Shown here: positions 16,635 to 24,444 of the stretch, piece by piece
Position numbering within the stretch: the stretch's first letter is position 1
How the letters are laid out: the number at the start of each line of letters is the position of its first letter
NCBI GenBank assembly: GCA_049718765.1
Contig: JBNARI010000002.1
Span: 58,257-122,256 of the forward strand
Length of the DNA: 64,000 nt
Reading direction: 5' to 3'
Source: JBNARI01 sp049718765
GTDB lineage: Bacteria > Bacillota > Sulfobacillia > DUMF01
Position numbers and translations under genes: made by a program
Notes under the pieces: model-generated
Seen by the model: only the letters and a program-made list of their open reading frames with translations
Databases searched by the model: none
Told to the model about the DNA's origin: nothing

Positions 16635-16664
16635 ATTTTAATGCCACCTCAAGTGGCTTGTCAA
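16635..16664 (-). promoter_or_regulatory. Promoter for xre/xis-like genes with operator in the spacer
   Basis: Reading leftward: -35 TTGACA (16659-16664), 18-bp spacer, -10 TAAAAT (16635-16640). The first operator palindrome (16643-16657) fills the spacer, so repressor binding would block RNA polymerase. Confidence 0.75.
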
Positions 16665-16717
16665 GAGCAAAACGCCACTTTCTGTGGCCCAGATATTCAA
16701 ATGCCACTCAACGTGGT
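16643..16717. promoter_or_regulatory. Three repressor operators GCCAC-N5-GTGGC
   Basis: Copies at 16643-16657 and 16674-16688 are perfect, the one at 16703-16717 ends in GTGGT. Centres are 31 and 29 bp apart, about three helical turns. The outer copies overlap the leftward promoter and a weak rightward -10 (TAGACT, 16717-16722). This is a three-operator, two-promoter layout like lambdoid control regions; the S24 repressor encoded next door is the expected binder. Confidence 0.75.
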
Positions 16718-16748
16718 AGACTAACCTCCAGAAGCAGGATGGGCTGTT

Positions 16749-17390
16749 ATGACCTTCAACAAGAGACTTACCGAACTGAGGAAGTCTAAGAATCTAAGCC
16801 AAGATGGCTTGGCACGGCTGCTTGGCGTTAGCCGTGGCGCTGTTTCTATGTGGGAAATTGGCCAGCGTGTTCCGGACAGAGCCATGTTAGGTAGAATTGC
16901 CGACTTGTTCGGAGTTTCCGTAGATTACCTTCTTGAACGCACCGGAGACCCGCGTCCCGTGGACGATATCCTGCGCAGGATTGGTGCAATTCCCGCCGAG
17001 GAGATGGACCAGGTCATGCTCCCGGTTTACGGCACCATCAGAGCTGGAGACCCCCTGCCTGCCTATCAGGATTTGCTCGGCTACGAGCCGGCACCCCGCG
17101 GAGCGGGCGATTTCTTTCTCCGGGTCCAGGGAGACAGCATGGATGCCGCGAACGTCCCACCGGGATCCCTTGTCCTCGTCAAAAAGCAGGACTGGCTGAA
17201 TCCAAACGACATTGGGGTGTTTTTCGTCCGTGATGAAGACGGGGCCACGATCAAGCGCTACCTGCCCCAAAACGGTCTCATTATCCTTGTGCCGGAGAGC
17301 AAGAACTCGCAGCACAAGCCGAGAGTGTACAGGGAGGAAGACATCCGCATTCTCGGGAAAGTTGTCGAGGTCAGGTGGAGGGTGGGCTAG
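16749..17390 (+). CDS. CI/LexA-like repressor with S24 peptidase domain
   Basis: 213 residues. XRE DNA-binding domain (residues 5-65: LSQDGLARLLGVSRGAVSMW) joined to an S24 self-cleavage domain: an Ala-Gly pair in YGTIRAGDPL as cleavage site, catalytic Ser in VQGDSMDAANVPPGS and Lys in DGATIKRYL. RecA-stimulated self-cleavage on DNA damage would relieve repression of excision and transfer genes, as in SOS-controlled ICEs and phages. Its 3' end overlaps the integrase start by 16 bp, so repressor and integrase are probably co-transcribed. Confidence 0.9.
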   Translation: MTFNKRLTELRKSKNLSQDGLARLLGVSRGAVSMWEIGQRVPDRAMLGRIADLFGVSVDYLLERTGDPRPVDDILRRIGAIPAEEMDQVMLPVYGTIRAGDPLPAYQDLLGYEPAPRGAGDFFLRVQGDSMDAANVPPGSLVLVKKQDWLNPNDIGVFFVRDEDGATIKRYLPQNGLIILVPESKNSQHKPRVYREEDIRILGKVVEVRWRVG

Positions 17391-18568
17391 ATACAGCTGT
17401 GCGGTACCATCTCGAAAAGCGGTACAAGTCTTCTTGGACCATAGTTATCGACGTAGGCATCGATCCTGCTACGGGCAAGCGAAAGCGGATCACTCGCAGT
17501 GTGAAGGGGACAAAAAGGCAGGCCGAGCAGGTGGCACAGCAACTCGTAGCAGAGCTGCAGCAGGGTACTTACGTCAAGCCCCAAAAGATCACGCTGGCCG
17601 ACTACCTCCGGCAGTGGCTTGAAGTAGCCTGCGTGCCGAGGCTGAGTCCCAAAACCATCCAGGGCTACCGGACCTGTATAGAGAATCACATCATACCTGC
17701 GCTGGGACTGCTTCCTGTAAGCGAAGTGGTACCCCTGCACCTGCAAACGCTTTATAGCAGCCTTTTGGACACTGGCCTGAGCAACCGCACAGTAGAGCTC
17801 GTCCACACCGTGCTGCATGCAGCACTCAAACAGGCAGTGAAGTGGCAGCTCATCCCACGCAATCCGGCGGACGCAGTCGAGCCCCCGCGCCCGGCCCGAC
17901 CGGAAATTCACGTGCTCAAGCCGGAGCAGGTACCAGCTTTACTTGACGCAGCGAGGGGCAGCCCGATCGAGGCGCTGGTCATAGTTGCACTGTCAACGGG
18001 GCTCCGCAGAGGCGAGCTGCTCGCGCTCAGGTGGGAAGACGTCGATCTCAAGGCAGGCATCATATACGTCAGGCGCAATCTCATCCGAGTTGATAAGCAG
18101 CTCATCGAAAAGGCCCCCAAGACCAAGCGCGGGCAGCGATCGGTGCCGGTGCCACGCATGGCTCTGGAGGTGCTCAGAAATCTCAGCATGAGGAGCGAGG
18201 CAACCGGACCGAACGATTACGTGTTCTGCCGGCAGGGCGGGCTGCCGCTCGATCCGAGCACCGTGACCCACCAGTTCGCGCGGATCGCCAAGAAGATGGG
18301 GTTCGAGGGGCTGAGATTCCACGACCTTCGCCATACCCACGCAACACTGCTGCTATCACAGGGGGTTCACCCGAAAGTGGTGCAGGAGAGATTGGGGCAC
18401 GAGACCATCACGACCACGATTGATACGTATTCCCATGTAATCCCCACACTGCAGGAGCAGGCCAGGAGGGCACTCGACGCGGTCTTCACAGAGTGGCACC
18501 GGTTTGGCACCGGTTTGGCCCAAAATGCACTACCCGAACAACCATTTGACCATCAAAACCCCAGCTAA
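17375..18568 (+). CDS. int: Tyrosine integrase of element 1
   Basis: 397 residues with AP2-like arm-binding start, SAM-like core-binding domain (about 70-165) and catalytic domain. Catalytic residues are visible: Arg in TGLRRGELLALRW (about 211), Lys near 249-251, HDLRH (His316, Arg319), GH (342) and Tyr352 in TIDTYSHV. It ends 3 bp before the 46-bp tRNA-Lys repeat, the usual place for a tRNA-site integrase. It resembles the integrase of element 2 along its whole length, and both use the same target. Confidence 0.93.
   Translation: MEGGLDTAVRYHLEKRYKSSWTIVIDVGIDPATGKRKRITRSVKGTKRQAEQVAQQLVAELQQGTYVKPQKITLADYLRQWLEVACVPRLSPKTIQGYRTCIENHIIPALGLLPVSEVVPLHLQTLYSSLLDTGLSNRTVELVHTVLHAALKQAVKWQLIPRNPADAVEPPRPARPEIHVLKPEQVPALLDAARGSPIEALVIVALSTGLRRGELLALRWEDVDLKAGIIYVRRNLIRVDKQLIEKAPKTKRGQRSVPVPRMALEVLRNLSMRSEATGPNDYVFCRQGGLPLDPSTVTHQFARIAKKMGFEGLRFHDLRHTHATLLLSQGVHPKVVQERLGHETITTTIDTYSHVIPTLQEQARRALDAVFTEWHRFGTGLAQNALPEQPFDHQNPS
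18494..18515. repeat. Tandem 11-bp repeat at the element 1 right end
   Basis: TGGCACCGGTT occurs twice in tandem (18494-18504, 18505-18515), followed by TGGC, inside the last codons of int and about 60 bp from the attachment repeat. Spacing and place suit integrase arm-type sites; the partner sites would be at the unseen left end. Confidence 0.4.
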
Positions 18569-18571
18569 ATG

Positions 18572-18617
18572 ATGGTGGGCCATGCAGGACTCGAACCTGC
18601 AACCGCCCGATTAAGAG
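18572..18617. repeat. Attachment site copy 1 (46-bp tRNA-Lys 3' end)
   Basis: Identical over 46 bp to 27652-27697, covering the CCA end, T arm and up to the anticodon loop of tRNA-Lys(CTT); it diverges on both sides. It marks the junction between elements 1 and 2. It is not a functional tRNA because the 5' half is missing. Confidence 0.92.
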
Positions 18618-18733
18618 GCCTACGTTGTTTTCCTCCCGATTCCCCCCAATTCCCCGAGTGCCCACGACACAAGCCTTTTGGGCAAGAGATAATCCCCCAC
18701 AGTTTCTGCATTTCCCCTGCATTCCTCTCCTGT

Positions 18734-18754
18734 TTGGCTACAGTTCTGGCTACA
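18734..18754. repeat. Arm-type site pair, left end of element 2
   Basis: TTGGCTACA at 18734-18742 and CTGGCTACA at 18746-18754, 12 bp apart. The same pair occurs at 27565/27576 and, inverted, at 26128/26140. These are candidate integrase arm or excisionase sites. The rest of the 150 bp between the attachment repeat and the next gene shows nothing else I can name. Confidence 0.6.
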
Positions 18755-18767
18755 CCGTAACCATCCA

Positions 18768-20171
18768 TCAAAAGCCTTTTCGGAGTTGTTCAAGAACCGC
18801 CTTTTTCAGGCTTTCATAATCGTTGTGCTGAACGCGCAGCTGTTTCGCCAAAGTATGGCCCTTTTTACACTCCTCCTCTGTGAGCCTCCCGCGCCGCCGC
18901 TGCGTGTTCAGGTATGCCAGGAGTTTCTTGTACGGGCTGGCGTTCTTCGCCCTCTGCTTGCAAGCATCGGTGGCGTATTTGCGGCCTACTGGAACCGAGC
19001 GACCGCATCCGCAGGAGCACATTCGGGGGGCCGTGCCCAGTAGCTGGCGGTGCAGCCGCAGGGAAAGATTCCCGTTGCGCCCCAGGGCCCTTGCCACCAG
19101 TTCAGCGACCTTCTTTTCGTCCCCCGCGCTCTCCTTCAGCCACCGCTGGGCGGTGCGGATGGAGACGCCGCAGGTCTCGGCGAGGTCGTGAACTCTGCGA
19201 GCCCGTTGGCTTCTGGCCGCCCGTTTCTCTTTGAGTTGCTCTGCCATCTCCCAGACAAGGCCGACTGGGACTGCGCCGTACCGGAAGCGTTCCCGCAGGA
19301 CCGTGACCGTACCCTCCTGGATTCGTCTCACGACCCGGCACTCGGGAGGGAGCTTGTTTACATTCGCGCGGAGGCAGCGGTAGAGTGTGGTGACATGCAC
19401 CCCCGCTTCGGCTGCCACCTGGCCGACCCGCGACCCGTGCGGGGAGATGATAGCCACCCGATCCCCCGGAATCCGTCGCTTGTCCTCGGGAAGCTCCCCC
19501 AGCATGTTGCGCATTGTGTGAGCCCGCTGGCAAGCGGCCCGGACGTAGCTGGCCGGGGAGTGGGTGGTGGGGAAGTACCGGGTCAGCAGCCGCCCCCAAA
19601 TCTCACTCACCCGTTCGGGATCGCCACCCACCTTTCCGATGAAATCTCGAAGCCATTGGTATAGCGAGGTCTGTGCTTTTTCGCCCACTTCTGGCGGGCA
19701 TTTGTCTCTTTGCCGCCATAGCCAAATGGCCGCCTGCGCCTTGACGTGGTCCAGGGGTGTCAAAGGGGTAGCGTATAAAAGAGGGAACTCCAAAGCCTCC
19801 CACCGCCAGCGGCGCCCAACTGTTACCGCTAGCCCTTGGTACCAGGCATGAATCATTCCGCGTGACGGCACCACATACACCTGCGGGCCCCCCACCGCTC
19901 CGGTCCCAAGGGGGATTACGGCCACAACGTGCCCCTCCTCATCCCTTTGAATCTCGTACCTTGGCGGCGCGTTCGGGTCGCCTGATAGCACAGCAGTAAG
20001 CCACCAGGAGCATAGCGCCCCCCGCCCCGGTGGAGTATCGCCGCCCCAACGCACCCACTTGCCCCACCACGGCATAGTGAGCGGAAGCCAGGGGCCGGGC
20101 TGCTGCTCTTCCTTCAGAATCATCAAGATGGACTCCACCAGAGCGTCGAGCAAAAGGTTCACCCCTACCAT
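18768..20171 (-). CDS. Orphan protein with two HTH-like segments and a C-terminal Cys motif
   Basis: 467 residues; I do not recognise the family. Visible: a Trp-rich N-terminal half, two helix-turn-helix-like stretches (VAAEAGVHVTTLYRCLRA near residue 260 and LAETCGVSIRTAQRWLKE near 350), and a Cys motif CSCGCGRSVPVGRKYATDAC (385-404) followed by KQRA, which resembles small zinc fingers of the RxYxSxxCrqRA type. Basic, Lys/Arg-rich C-terminus. It is probably a DNA- or RNA-binding protein. A strong promoter lies at 20186-20214. ATG 20171 is only about 10 nt from the predicted RNA start; TTG 20153 (AGGGG 8 nt away) or ATG 20123 (GGTGGAG 9 nt away) may be the true start. Confidence 0.7.
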   Translation of the reverse strand: MVGVNLLLDALVESILMILKEEQQPGPWLPLTMPWWGKWVRWGGDTPPGRGALCSWWLTAVLSGDPNAPPRYEIQRDEEGHVVAVIPLGTGAVGGPQVYVVPSRGMIHAWYQGLAVTVGRRWRWEALEFPLLYATPLTPLDHVKAQAAIWLWRQRDKCPPEVGEKAQTSLYQWLRDFIGKVGGDPERVSEIWGRLLTRYFPTTHSPASYVRAACQRAHTMRNMLGELPEDKRRIPGDRVAIISPHGSRVGQVAAEAGVHVTTLYRCLRANVNKLPPECRVVRRIQEGTVTVLRERFRYGAVPVGLVWEMAEQLKEKRAARSQRARRVHDLAETCGVSIRTAQRWLKESAGDEKKVAELVARALGRNGNLSLRLHRQLLGTAPRMCSCGCGRSVPVGRKYATDACKQRAKNASPYKKLLAYLNTQRRRGRLTEEECKKGHTLAKQLRVQHNDYESLKKAVLEQLRKGF

Positions 20172-20185
20172 GTCGCTTCGTCAAC

Positions 20186-20214
20186 ATTATACATTTGCCC
20201 TTGAGCATAGGCAA
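20186..20214 (-). promoter_or_regulatory. Promoter of the orphan gene with overlapping inverted repeat
   Basis: Leftward -35 TTGCCT (20209-20214), 17-bp spacer, -10 TATAAT (20186-20191). An inverted repeat TTGCC (20195-20199) / GGCAA (20210-20214) covers the spacer and -35, a likely operator, perhaps for the XRE protein encoded on the other side. Confidence 0.7.
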
Positions 20215-20234
20215 GACAAAGCAGGACCTTGAAA

Positions 20235-20450
20235 ATTGCATAGTGTGGTCCGCAAGTACCCGGTATACGCGGCCAGTGACCCGCACGGTGGGAAGCGCGT
20301 AAGCCACCGGGTAGCACGGGAGCGATGAAGCCGAGCAGGAGGGAAGGGACCTGATGAATGCGGGGCGGAGTGAACGAACAACCGGCAGCGTGATCGGAGC
20401 CGTGCGGCGAGGACGGGGGAGACGTAGGAGAAAGCGGCCAAGGAAGGTTG
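20235..20450 (+). ncRNA. Candidate structured RNA in the divergent region of element 2
   Basis: About 300 bp (20172-20474) separate the orphan gene and the XRE gene. From about 20235 the plus strand is GC-rich with purine loops and several self-complementary blocks: GGTCCGC/GCGGCC with one bulge (about 20247-20275), CGGTGG (20285-20290) with CCACCG (20303-20308) around a 12-nt loop, and a longer-range GCACGG/CCGTGC. No reading frame there looks like a real gene. It could be an untranslated leader or regulatory RNA. This is reading by eye only. Confidence 0.3.
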
Positions 20451-20474
20451 ACCAAGAAAGGAGATGATCGCCTC

Positions 20475-20693
20475 ATGCTGAGGCTAACGAAACTTCGCGA
20501 GGCGAAGGGCTGGTCTCGGAGTGAGCTGTCAAGACGAGCTGCGATCGGGGCCGCCGACATTTCGCGAATTGAAAGCGGGCGGATGCTCGCCTACCGCTGC
20601 CAGGCAGAACGAATCGCCCACGTCCTGGGTGCCCGCGTAGAGGAACTGTTCGACCCTCAAGGGCGTCCGCTGGAGGATGACAGCGATGGCTGA
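20475..20693 (+). CDS. XRE-family regulator of element 2
   Basis: 72 residues: one XRE helix-turn-helix (LREAKGWSRSELSRRAAIGA, DISRIESG, QAERIAHVLGARVEELF). ATG 20475 with AAAGGAG about 11 nt upstream; the frame opens at TTG 20448 without a usable site. Probably controls the rightward operon and perhaps the divergent orphan gene. Its end overlaps the next gene. Confidence 0.8.
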   Translation: MLRLTKLREAKGWSRSELSRRAAIGAADISRIESGRMLAYRCQAERIAHVLGARVEELFDPQGRPLEDDSDG

Positions 20694-20883
20694 TGAGAAG
20701 TTGGCCCTGAGTGTGAAAGAAGCGGCGCAACGGCTTGGCCTGAGTCAAAAAGCTCTCTACGCCCACCTCGCTGCCGGTCGGCTTCCATGCATTAGATTGG
20801 GCCGGAGGCGGCTCATCCCAGTGGCGGCCCTTGAGCGCTGGCTGGAGGAAGCAGGGCTGCGAGGGGGTGGTGTGTGTGGATAA
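20686..20883 (+). CDS. MerR/Xis-type DNA-binding protein
   Basis: 65 residues with an excisionase-type winged helix: LALSVKEAAQRLGLSQKALY, AHLAAGRLPCIRLGRRRLIP, VAALERWLEE. ATG 20686 has GGAGG 9 nt upstream. Second protein of this type in the element; the one at 26215 is closer to the integrase, so this one may act in replication or regulation rather than excision. Confidence 0.78.
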   Translation: MADEKLALSVKEAAQRLGLSQKALYAHLAAGRLPCIRLGRRRLIPVAALERWLEEAGLRGGGVCG

Positions 20884-23434
20884 GCAAAACACCGCCCATG
20901 CAGGCGGCGCAGAGCTCCTCACCAAAGCAAGTATAACACAGCAGGCCGCACTCGAATACCTGCGTCGGGGTTGGTCGGTGATTCCGATCGCGAAGGGGAC
21001 GAAGCGGCCGCTTATTACCTGGGAACCATATCAGCGCCAACGTCCCACCGAGGACGAGGTACAGGATTGGTGGACCCGCTGGCCCGATGCACAGGTCGCC
21101 ATCGTCACGGGGGGTGTCTCCGCCCTGGCGGTGTTGGATGAAGACGGTCCAGAAGGCCAGGAAAGTCTTAAGGGTAAGTTTTTACCACCTACCCCGACCG
21201 TGAGGACCGGTAAGGGATGGCATCGTTATTTCAAACACCCCGGATTCCCGTGCAGGAACTTCGCCCGGAAGCTGCCTGGGCTGGATTTCAGGGGCGATGG
21301 CGGATACGTTGTCGCACCTCCCTCACTTCATCCATCAGGGCGTCGGTATGAATGGGCGTCTGGTCTATCGCCAGACGATGTGCCACTAGCTCCGTGCCCG
21401 GATTGGCTCCTGGAGCTGCTACACCAGAAGCCATTGCCGTCTACTGGTCCTGAAAAAATTGATGCGCCTGAGATAGAGCCCATCCTGGCCCGGTGCCCGT
21501 GGCTGAAGCATTGCGTGGAGGATGCAGCCACCTTGCCGGAACCGGAATGGTACGCAATGCTTGGCGTCGTGGGGCGATGTGAGAACGGTGCAACCCTGGC
21601 GCACCGCTTCTCCGCACCTTATCCACGCTACAGGACAGAGGAAACGCGCAAGAAGCTGGAGCACGCCCTAAAGGACGCAGGGCCCGTCACCTGTGATCGA
21701 GTCGAACGGGAGTTTGGAGGTAAGTGGTGTGTTTCCTGTGAGTACAGGGGAGAAGTGAGAAGCCCGATCGTGCTGGGTCGCATACAGGCGGCTGCAAAGA
21801 AGAGCTCGCAAGCGGATCGCCTCGCTTCACTGGGGCGTCGTGCCGAGTTGTGGCATACTCCTGATGACAAACCATATGCCACGGTGATTGTCGACGGTCA
21901 CCGAGAGAACCTGCCCTTACGGGGCAAGGGCTTTCGCAACTGGCTGATTAAGCATTTCTGCGAACTGGAAGGTAAGACGCCGAATAATCCGGCGCTTCAA
22001 GATGCCCTAAGTGCACTCGAAGCTGACGCACTCCGTGGTGGGCAACACGCTGTTTATACCCGTGTGGCTGAGCAACATGGGCGCATTTACCTTGATCTTG
22101 CAAACGAGGAATGGCAATGCGTCGAAATCGGTCCTGATGGATGGAGGGTGATTCAAGATCCCCCGGTTCGATTCCGCCGAGCCCGCGGGGTGCTGCCTTT
22201 GCCGCAGCCCAAGGCTGGTGGTTCCCTGGAACTCCTGCAGCGCTATATAAATCTTTCTGCCGACGAACATGATCAATGGCTGTTGCTGGTTGCGTGGCTT
22301 GTGGGTAGCTTCCACCCTACGGGACCTTATCCAATCCTGGTCCTGCAGGGAGAGCAAGGAACCGGCAAGACCCTTACTGCAAAGTTGCTGCGCGCCTTAA
22401 TTGACCCAAACGTGGCCCCGCTTCGAACCATACCGCGGGATGAGCGGGACCTGATGATTGCCGCACTTAACGGGTGGATAGTAGCCTACGACAACCTGAG
22501 CGGCATTCCCGTATGGTTGTCAGACGCCCTTTGCCGGCTGAGCACGGGCGGCGGTTTCGGAACACGAGAGTTGTACCAGGACACCGAAGAAATACTGATT
22601 GACGCAAAGCGGCCAATCATTGTGAACGGCATCGATGAGCTTACAGAGCGGGACGACCTGCGGGACAGGAGCGTCATCATAACCCTCCCGCCTATCCCTG
22701 AGACCAAGCGACGTGAAGAACGGGAAATTTGGCAGGATTTTGAGGCACACCGTCCACTGATCTTGGGCGGTCTCCTTGACGCGGTGTCGGAGGCGCTGCG
22801 TAGGGTCAATTCCGTCTGTCTGAGCTGCCTGCCGCGCATGGCCGACTTTGCGCGCTGGGTAGTGGCCGCCGAAAGCGCCCTCCCGTGGGCGCCGGGGCAG
22901 TTCATGCAAGCGTATACAGCCAACCGTCAGGCCGCCGCAGAAGCGGCAATAACCGACGACGTTGTGGCTCAGGCAATTCTTGCCTTCATGCAGTGCTGCA
23001 ACGAGTGGGAGGGAACTGCTACTGAGCTATTTAAGCATCTGGTCCAACACGTAGACGAAAGGTTTGTAAAAACAAAGGCATGGCCGAAGAATCCGTCTGC
23101 CCTAGGCAGGAAACTTAGGCGTATATCGCCCAGCCTGCGGATGGTAGGTATAGATGTGCAATTTGACCGTGGGGCGGGCAAGCGAAGCATGTTTATTAGA
23201 AAAGTGGCGCAAAAAGACGTCACTGGTGTCATTCCCGTCACGCAAGGCCAGGATGCTTTGAGCCTCAAGGCTTTGCGCGACGACGCCATTTGTGACGGGA
23301 ATGACGCCAATGGACGTAGGCCGTCATTGTTGCCGTCACACCCGGAAGCCTTGAGGCCCAAGGGCTGCGCCACCAATGACGGGAATGACGGCATTTTGCA
23401 GAAGTCTTCGGATCGTGTGGTGATGGAGATATGA
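20876..23434 (+). CDS. Primase-polymerase/helicase replication protein
   Basis: About 852 residues. N-terminal bifunctional primase-polymerase domain (AEP type): GWSVIPIAKGTKRPLITW, catalytic acidic LAVLDEDG near residue 87, GKGWHRYF and GGYVVAPPSLHPSG. C-terminal superfamily-3/D5-like helicase with Walker A LQGEQGTGKTLTAK near 495, the segment LNGWIVAYDNLS and a sensor region RPIIVNGIDEL. Likely initiates autonomous replication of the excised element. GTG 20876 has GAGGGG 9 nt upstream; a longer TTG frame to 20831 is less likely. The last 60 codons hold iteron-like DNA repeats. Confidence 0.88.
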   Translation: MDKQNTAHAGGAELLTKASITQQAALEYLRRGWSVIPIAKGTKRPLITWEPYQRQRPTEDEVQDWWTRWPDAQVAIVTGGVSALAVLDEDGPEGQESLKGKFLPPTPTVRTGKGWHRYFKHPGFPCRNFARKLPGLDFRGDGGYVVAPPSLHPSGRRYEWASGLSPDDVPLAPCPDWLLELLHQKPLPSTGPEKIDAPEIEPILARCPWLKHCVEDAATLPEPEWYAMLGVVGRCENGATLAHRFSAPYPRYRTEETRKKLEHALKDAGPVTCDRVEREFGGKWCVSCEYRGEVRSPIVLGRIQAAAKKSSQADRLASLGRRAELWHTPDDKPYATVIVDGHRENLPLRGKGFRNWLIKHFCELEGKTPNNPALQDALSALEADALRGGQHAVYTRVAEQHGRIYLDLANEEWQCVEIGPDGWRVIQDPPVRFRRARGVLPLPQPKAGGSLELLQRYINLSADEHDQWLLLVAWLVGSFHPTGPYPILVLQGEQGTGKTLTAKLLRALIDPNVAPLRTIPRDERDLMIAALNGWIVAYDNLSGIPVWLSDALCRLSTGGGFGTRELYQDTEEILIDAKRPIIVNGIDELTERDDLRDRSVIITLPPIPETKRREEREIWQDFEAHRPLILGGLLDAVSEALRRVNSVCLSCLPRMADFARWVVAAESALPWAPGQFMQAYTANRQAAAEAAITDDVVAQAILAFMQCCNEWEGTATELFKHLVQHVDERFVKTKAWPKNPSALGRKLRRISPSLRMVGIDVQFDRGAGKRSMFIRKVAQKDVTGVIPVTQGQDALSLKALRDDAICDGNDANGRRPSLLPSHPEALRPKGCATNDGNDGILQKSSDRVVMEI
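23228..23389. repeat. Iteron-like repeats TGACGGGAATGAC in the 3' end of the replication gene
   Basis: TGACGGGAATGAC at 23293-23305 and 23377-23389, its exact reverse complement at 23228-23240, and a related GTCATTGTTGCCGTCA at 23323-23338. An inverted pair GCCTCAAGG (23262-23270)/CCTTGAGGC (23349-23357) lies between. Replication origins often hold such clusters next to or inside the initiator gene, so this is a candidate origin. Confidence 0.6.
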
Positions 23435-23826
23435 CCGCCGGGGAGCTGCTACGAGAGCTTGCGCGCCTGAACATACGGCTGACACGCGCGGGAGACAAAC
23501 TGCGCGTGGATGCTCCACGAGAGGCGCTTACTTATGAACTGTGCTCTCTTATACGGCGCCACAAGAGTGAGCTTCTGCAGCTCCTCGGCGAAGATCAACC
23601 CGACCTGAAAGGGGCGAAACACCTGGAAAAAGTGCGGCTGCCCGTTTCCCTTCAGGCCGACGGCATCTGTGGCTCCTGCAAACAAGGTGAATGGTGGATT
23701 TCCCGATACGGTGTCCTAGTTTGTGCTATATGTCATGCGCCAGCATCTCCCGAGCTGGTACGTATGTGGGTGAGTAAACAGGAAGCAGCAGAGCTGGCTG
23801 CCCTGGTCATGGAGAATTCTGTATGA
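23431..23826 (+). CDS. Small protein with TubC-like start and CxxC zinc motifs
   Basis: 131 residues. The N-terminus (MTAGELLRELARLNIRLTRA, GDKLRVDAP, LIRRHKSELLQLL) resembles the short TubC docking/Cas-like domains found beside primases in mobile elements. The second half has CGSCKQGEWWI and VCAICHAP, a probable zinc ribbon. Start overlaps the stop of the replication gene as ATGA, so the two are translationally coupled and it may be an accessory replication factor. Confidence 0.72.
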   Translation: MTAGELLRELARLNIRLTRAGDKLRVDAPREALTYELCSLIRRHKSELLQLLGEDQPDLKGAKHLEKVRLPVSLQADGICGSCKQGEWWISRYGVLVCAICHAPASPELVRMWVSKQEAAELAALVMENSV

Positions 23827-24167
23827 ACTACAGGCGCGGCTATCTGGCAGAACTGAAGGCGATGGAAGCCCTGAGGGCCGAGGGGTACGTTGTGGCGCGC
23901 ACAGCAGGCAGCCACTCACCGTTCGACATCGTGGCAGTTGGGCCTCAGGGCGTCCGGCTGATCCAGGTGAAGCGAGCCAAGCGCAAGGCCCTCCCTTCGC
24001 TACTGAAGGCCGCAACGGAGGAGCTGCGCGCCGTACCATCTGCCCAGGGGGTGCGGTGTGAAGTGTGGTTTTGGGTAGACCGCAAAGGGTTTGTCGTGAG
24101 GGAGTGCGTCGCTGCCAAAAACGCTGAAAGGAGGAAGCAACTGTCAAGCTGTCACACAGTGAAGTAG
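23823..24167 (+). CDS. Hjc-like PD-(D/E)XK nuclease / Holliday junction resolvase-type protein
   Basis: 114 residues: RRGYLAELKAMEALRAEGYV, RTAGSHSPFDIVAVG and VRLIQVKRAKRK give the Glu, Asp and Gln-x-Lys pattern of archaeal Hjc-type and related PD-(D/E)XK nucleases. Could resolve replication or recombination intermediates of the element. ATGA overlap with the upstream gene. Confidence 0.75.
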   Translation: MNYRRGYLAELKAMEALRAEGYVVARTAGSHSPFDIVAVGPQGVRLIQVKRAKRKALPSLLKAATEELRAVPSAQGVRCEVWFWVDRKGFVVRECVAAKNAERRKQLSSCHTVK

Positions 24168-24238
24168 CGGTACTGTTGCTGCAGGCAGGATTGATCGCCC
24201 TGCTCCTGTGGGGCATCACGGTGTTGGCGAAGGGGTGA
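24149..24238 (+). CDS. Possible 29-residue hydrophobic peptide (non-standard start)
   Basis: An open stretch reads LSHSEVAVLLLQAGLIALLL followed by WGITVLAKG and a stop, a single membrane helix. AGGAGG lies at about 24129-24135, but the codon at good distance is GTC (24143) and the other candidate is CTG (24149, used here). No ATG/GTG/TTG precedes it in frame. It fills an otherwise empty 76-bp gap between tightly packed genes. Evidence is weak. Confidence 0.25.
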   Translation: MSHSEVAVLLLQAGLIALLLWGITVLAKG

Positions 24239-24243
24239 AGAGC

Positions 24244-24444
24244 ATGGCTGTGCTGGTGACAATCAAGGACCCGACAGGCAATGTTGCTGGGGAACTTCTG
24301 GCGACCGAGCAGGTGTTCAGGACGGGATCGCGTGGCTTCTTCACCCAGGGCAAGGCGGTAATTGAGGGCCGCTACCAAGCCCAGGTGCAGCTTGTGGAGA
24401 TAGGCAGCCGACCGGCCCGGGAGGGGATTAGCCGTGAAGCGTGA
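24244..24444 (+). CDS. Unrecognised 66-residue protein
   Basis: Starts at ATG 24244 with AAGGGG 8 nt upstream. Sequence VLVTIKDPTGNVAGELLATE, VFRTGSRGFFTQGKAVIEGR looks beta-rich, like small single-domain proteins of mobile elements. No known motif seen. Overlaps the following zinc-ribbon gene by 11 bp. Confidence 0.65.
   Translation: MAVLVTIKDPTGNVAGELLATEQVFRTGSRGFFTQGKAVIEGRYQAQVQLVEIGSRPAREGISREA

Larger units (their letters stand above)
1..18571. mobile_element. Element 1: integrative conjugative-type element, right part
   Basis: The stretch carries a leftward type IV secretion/Tad gene set, a replication-initiator-like gene, a phage-like repressor switch and, at its right end, a tyrosine integrase whose stop codon lies 3 bp before a 46-bp copy of the tRNA-Lys 3' end. 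That layout is typical of an element integrated at a tRNA gene. The left end is outside the window, so the size and the left attachment site are unknown. No relaxase, coupling protein or origin of transfer is visible here; they would have to lie left of position 1 if the element is self-transmissible. Confidence 0.75.

Noticed and set aside
18569..18650. Second tRNA-Lys gene
   Set aside because: Only the 3' 46 bp match; the anticodon stem and 5' half are missing, so it is an attachment remnant.
20165..20560. 131-codon minus-strand frame over the divergent control region
   Set aside because: Ser/Pro/Leu-rich composition typical of antisense of GC-rich DNA; it crosses the promoter of the orphan gene.
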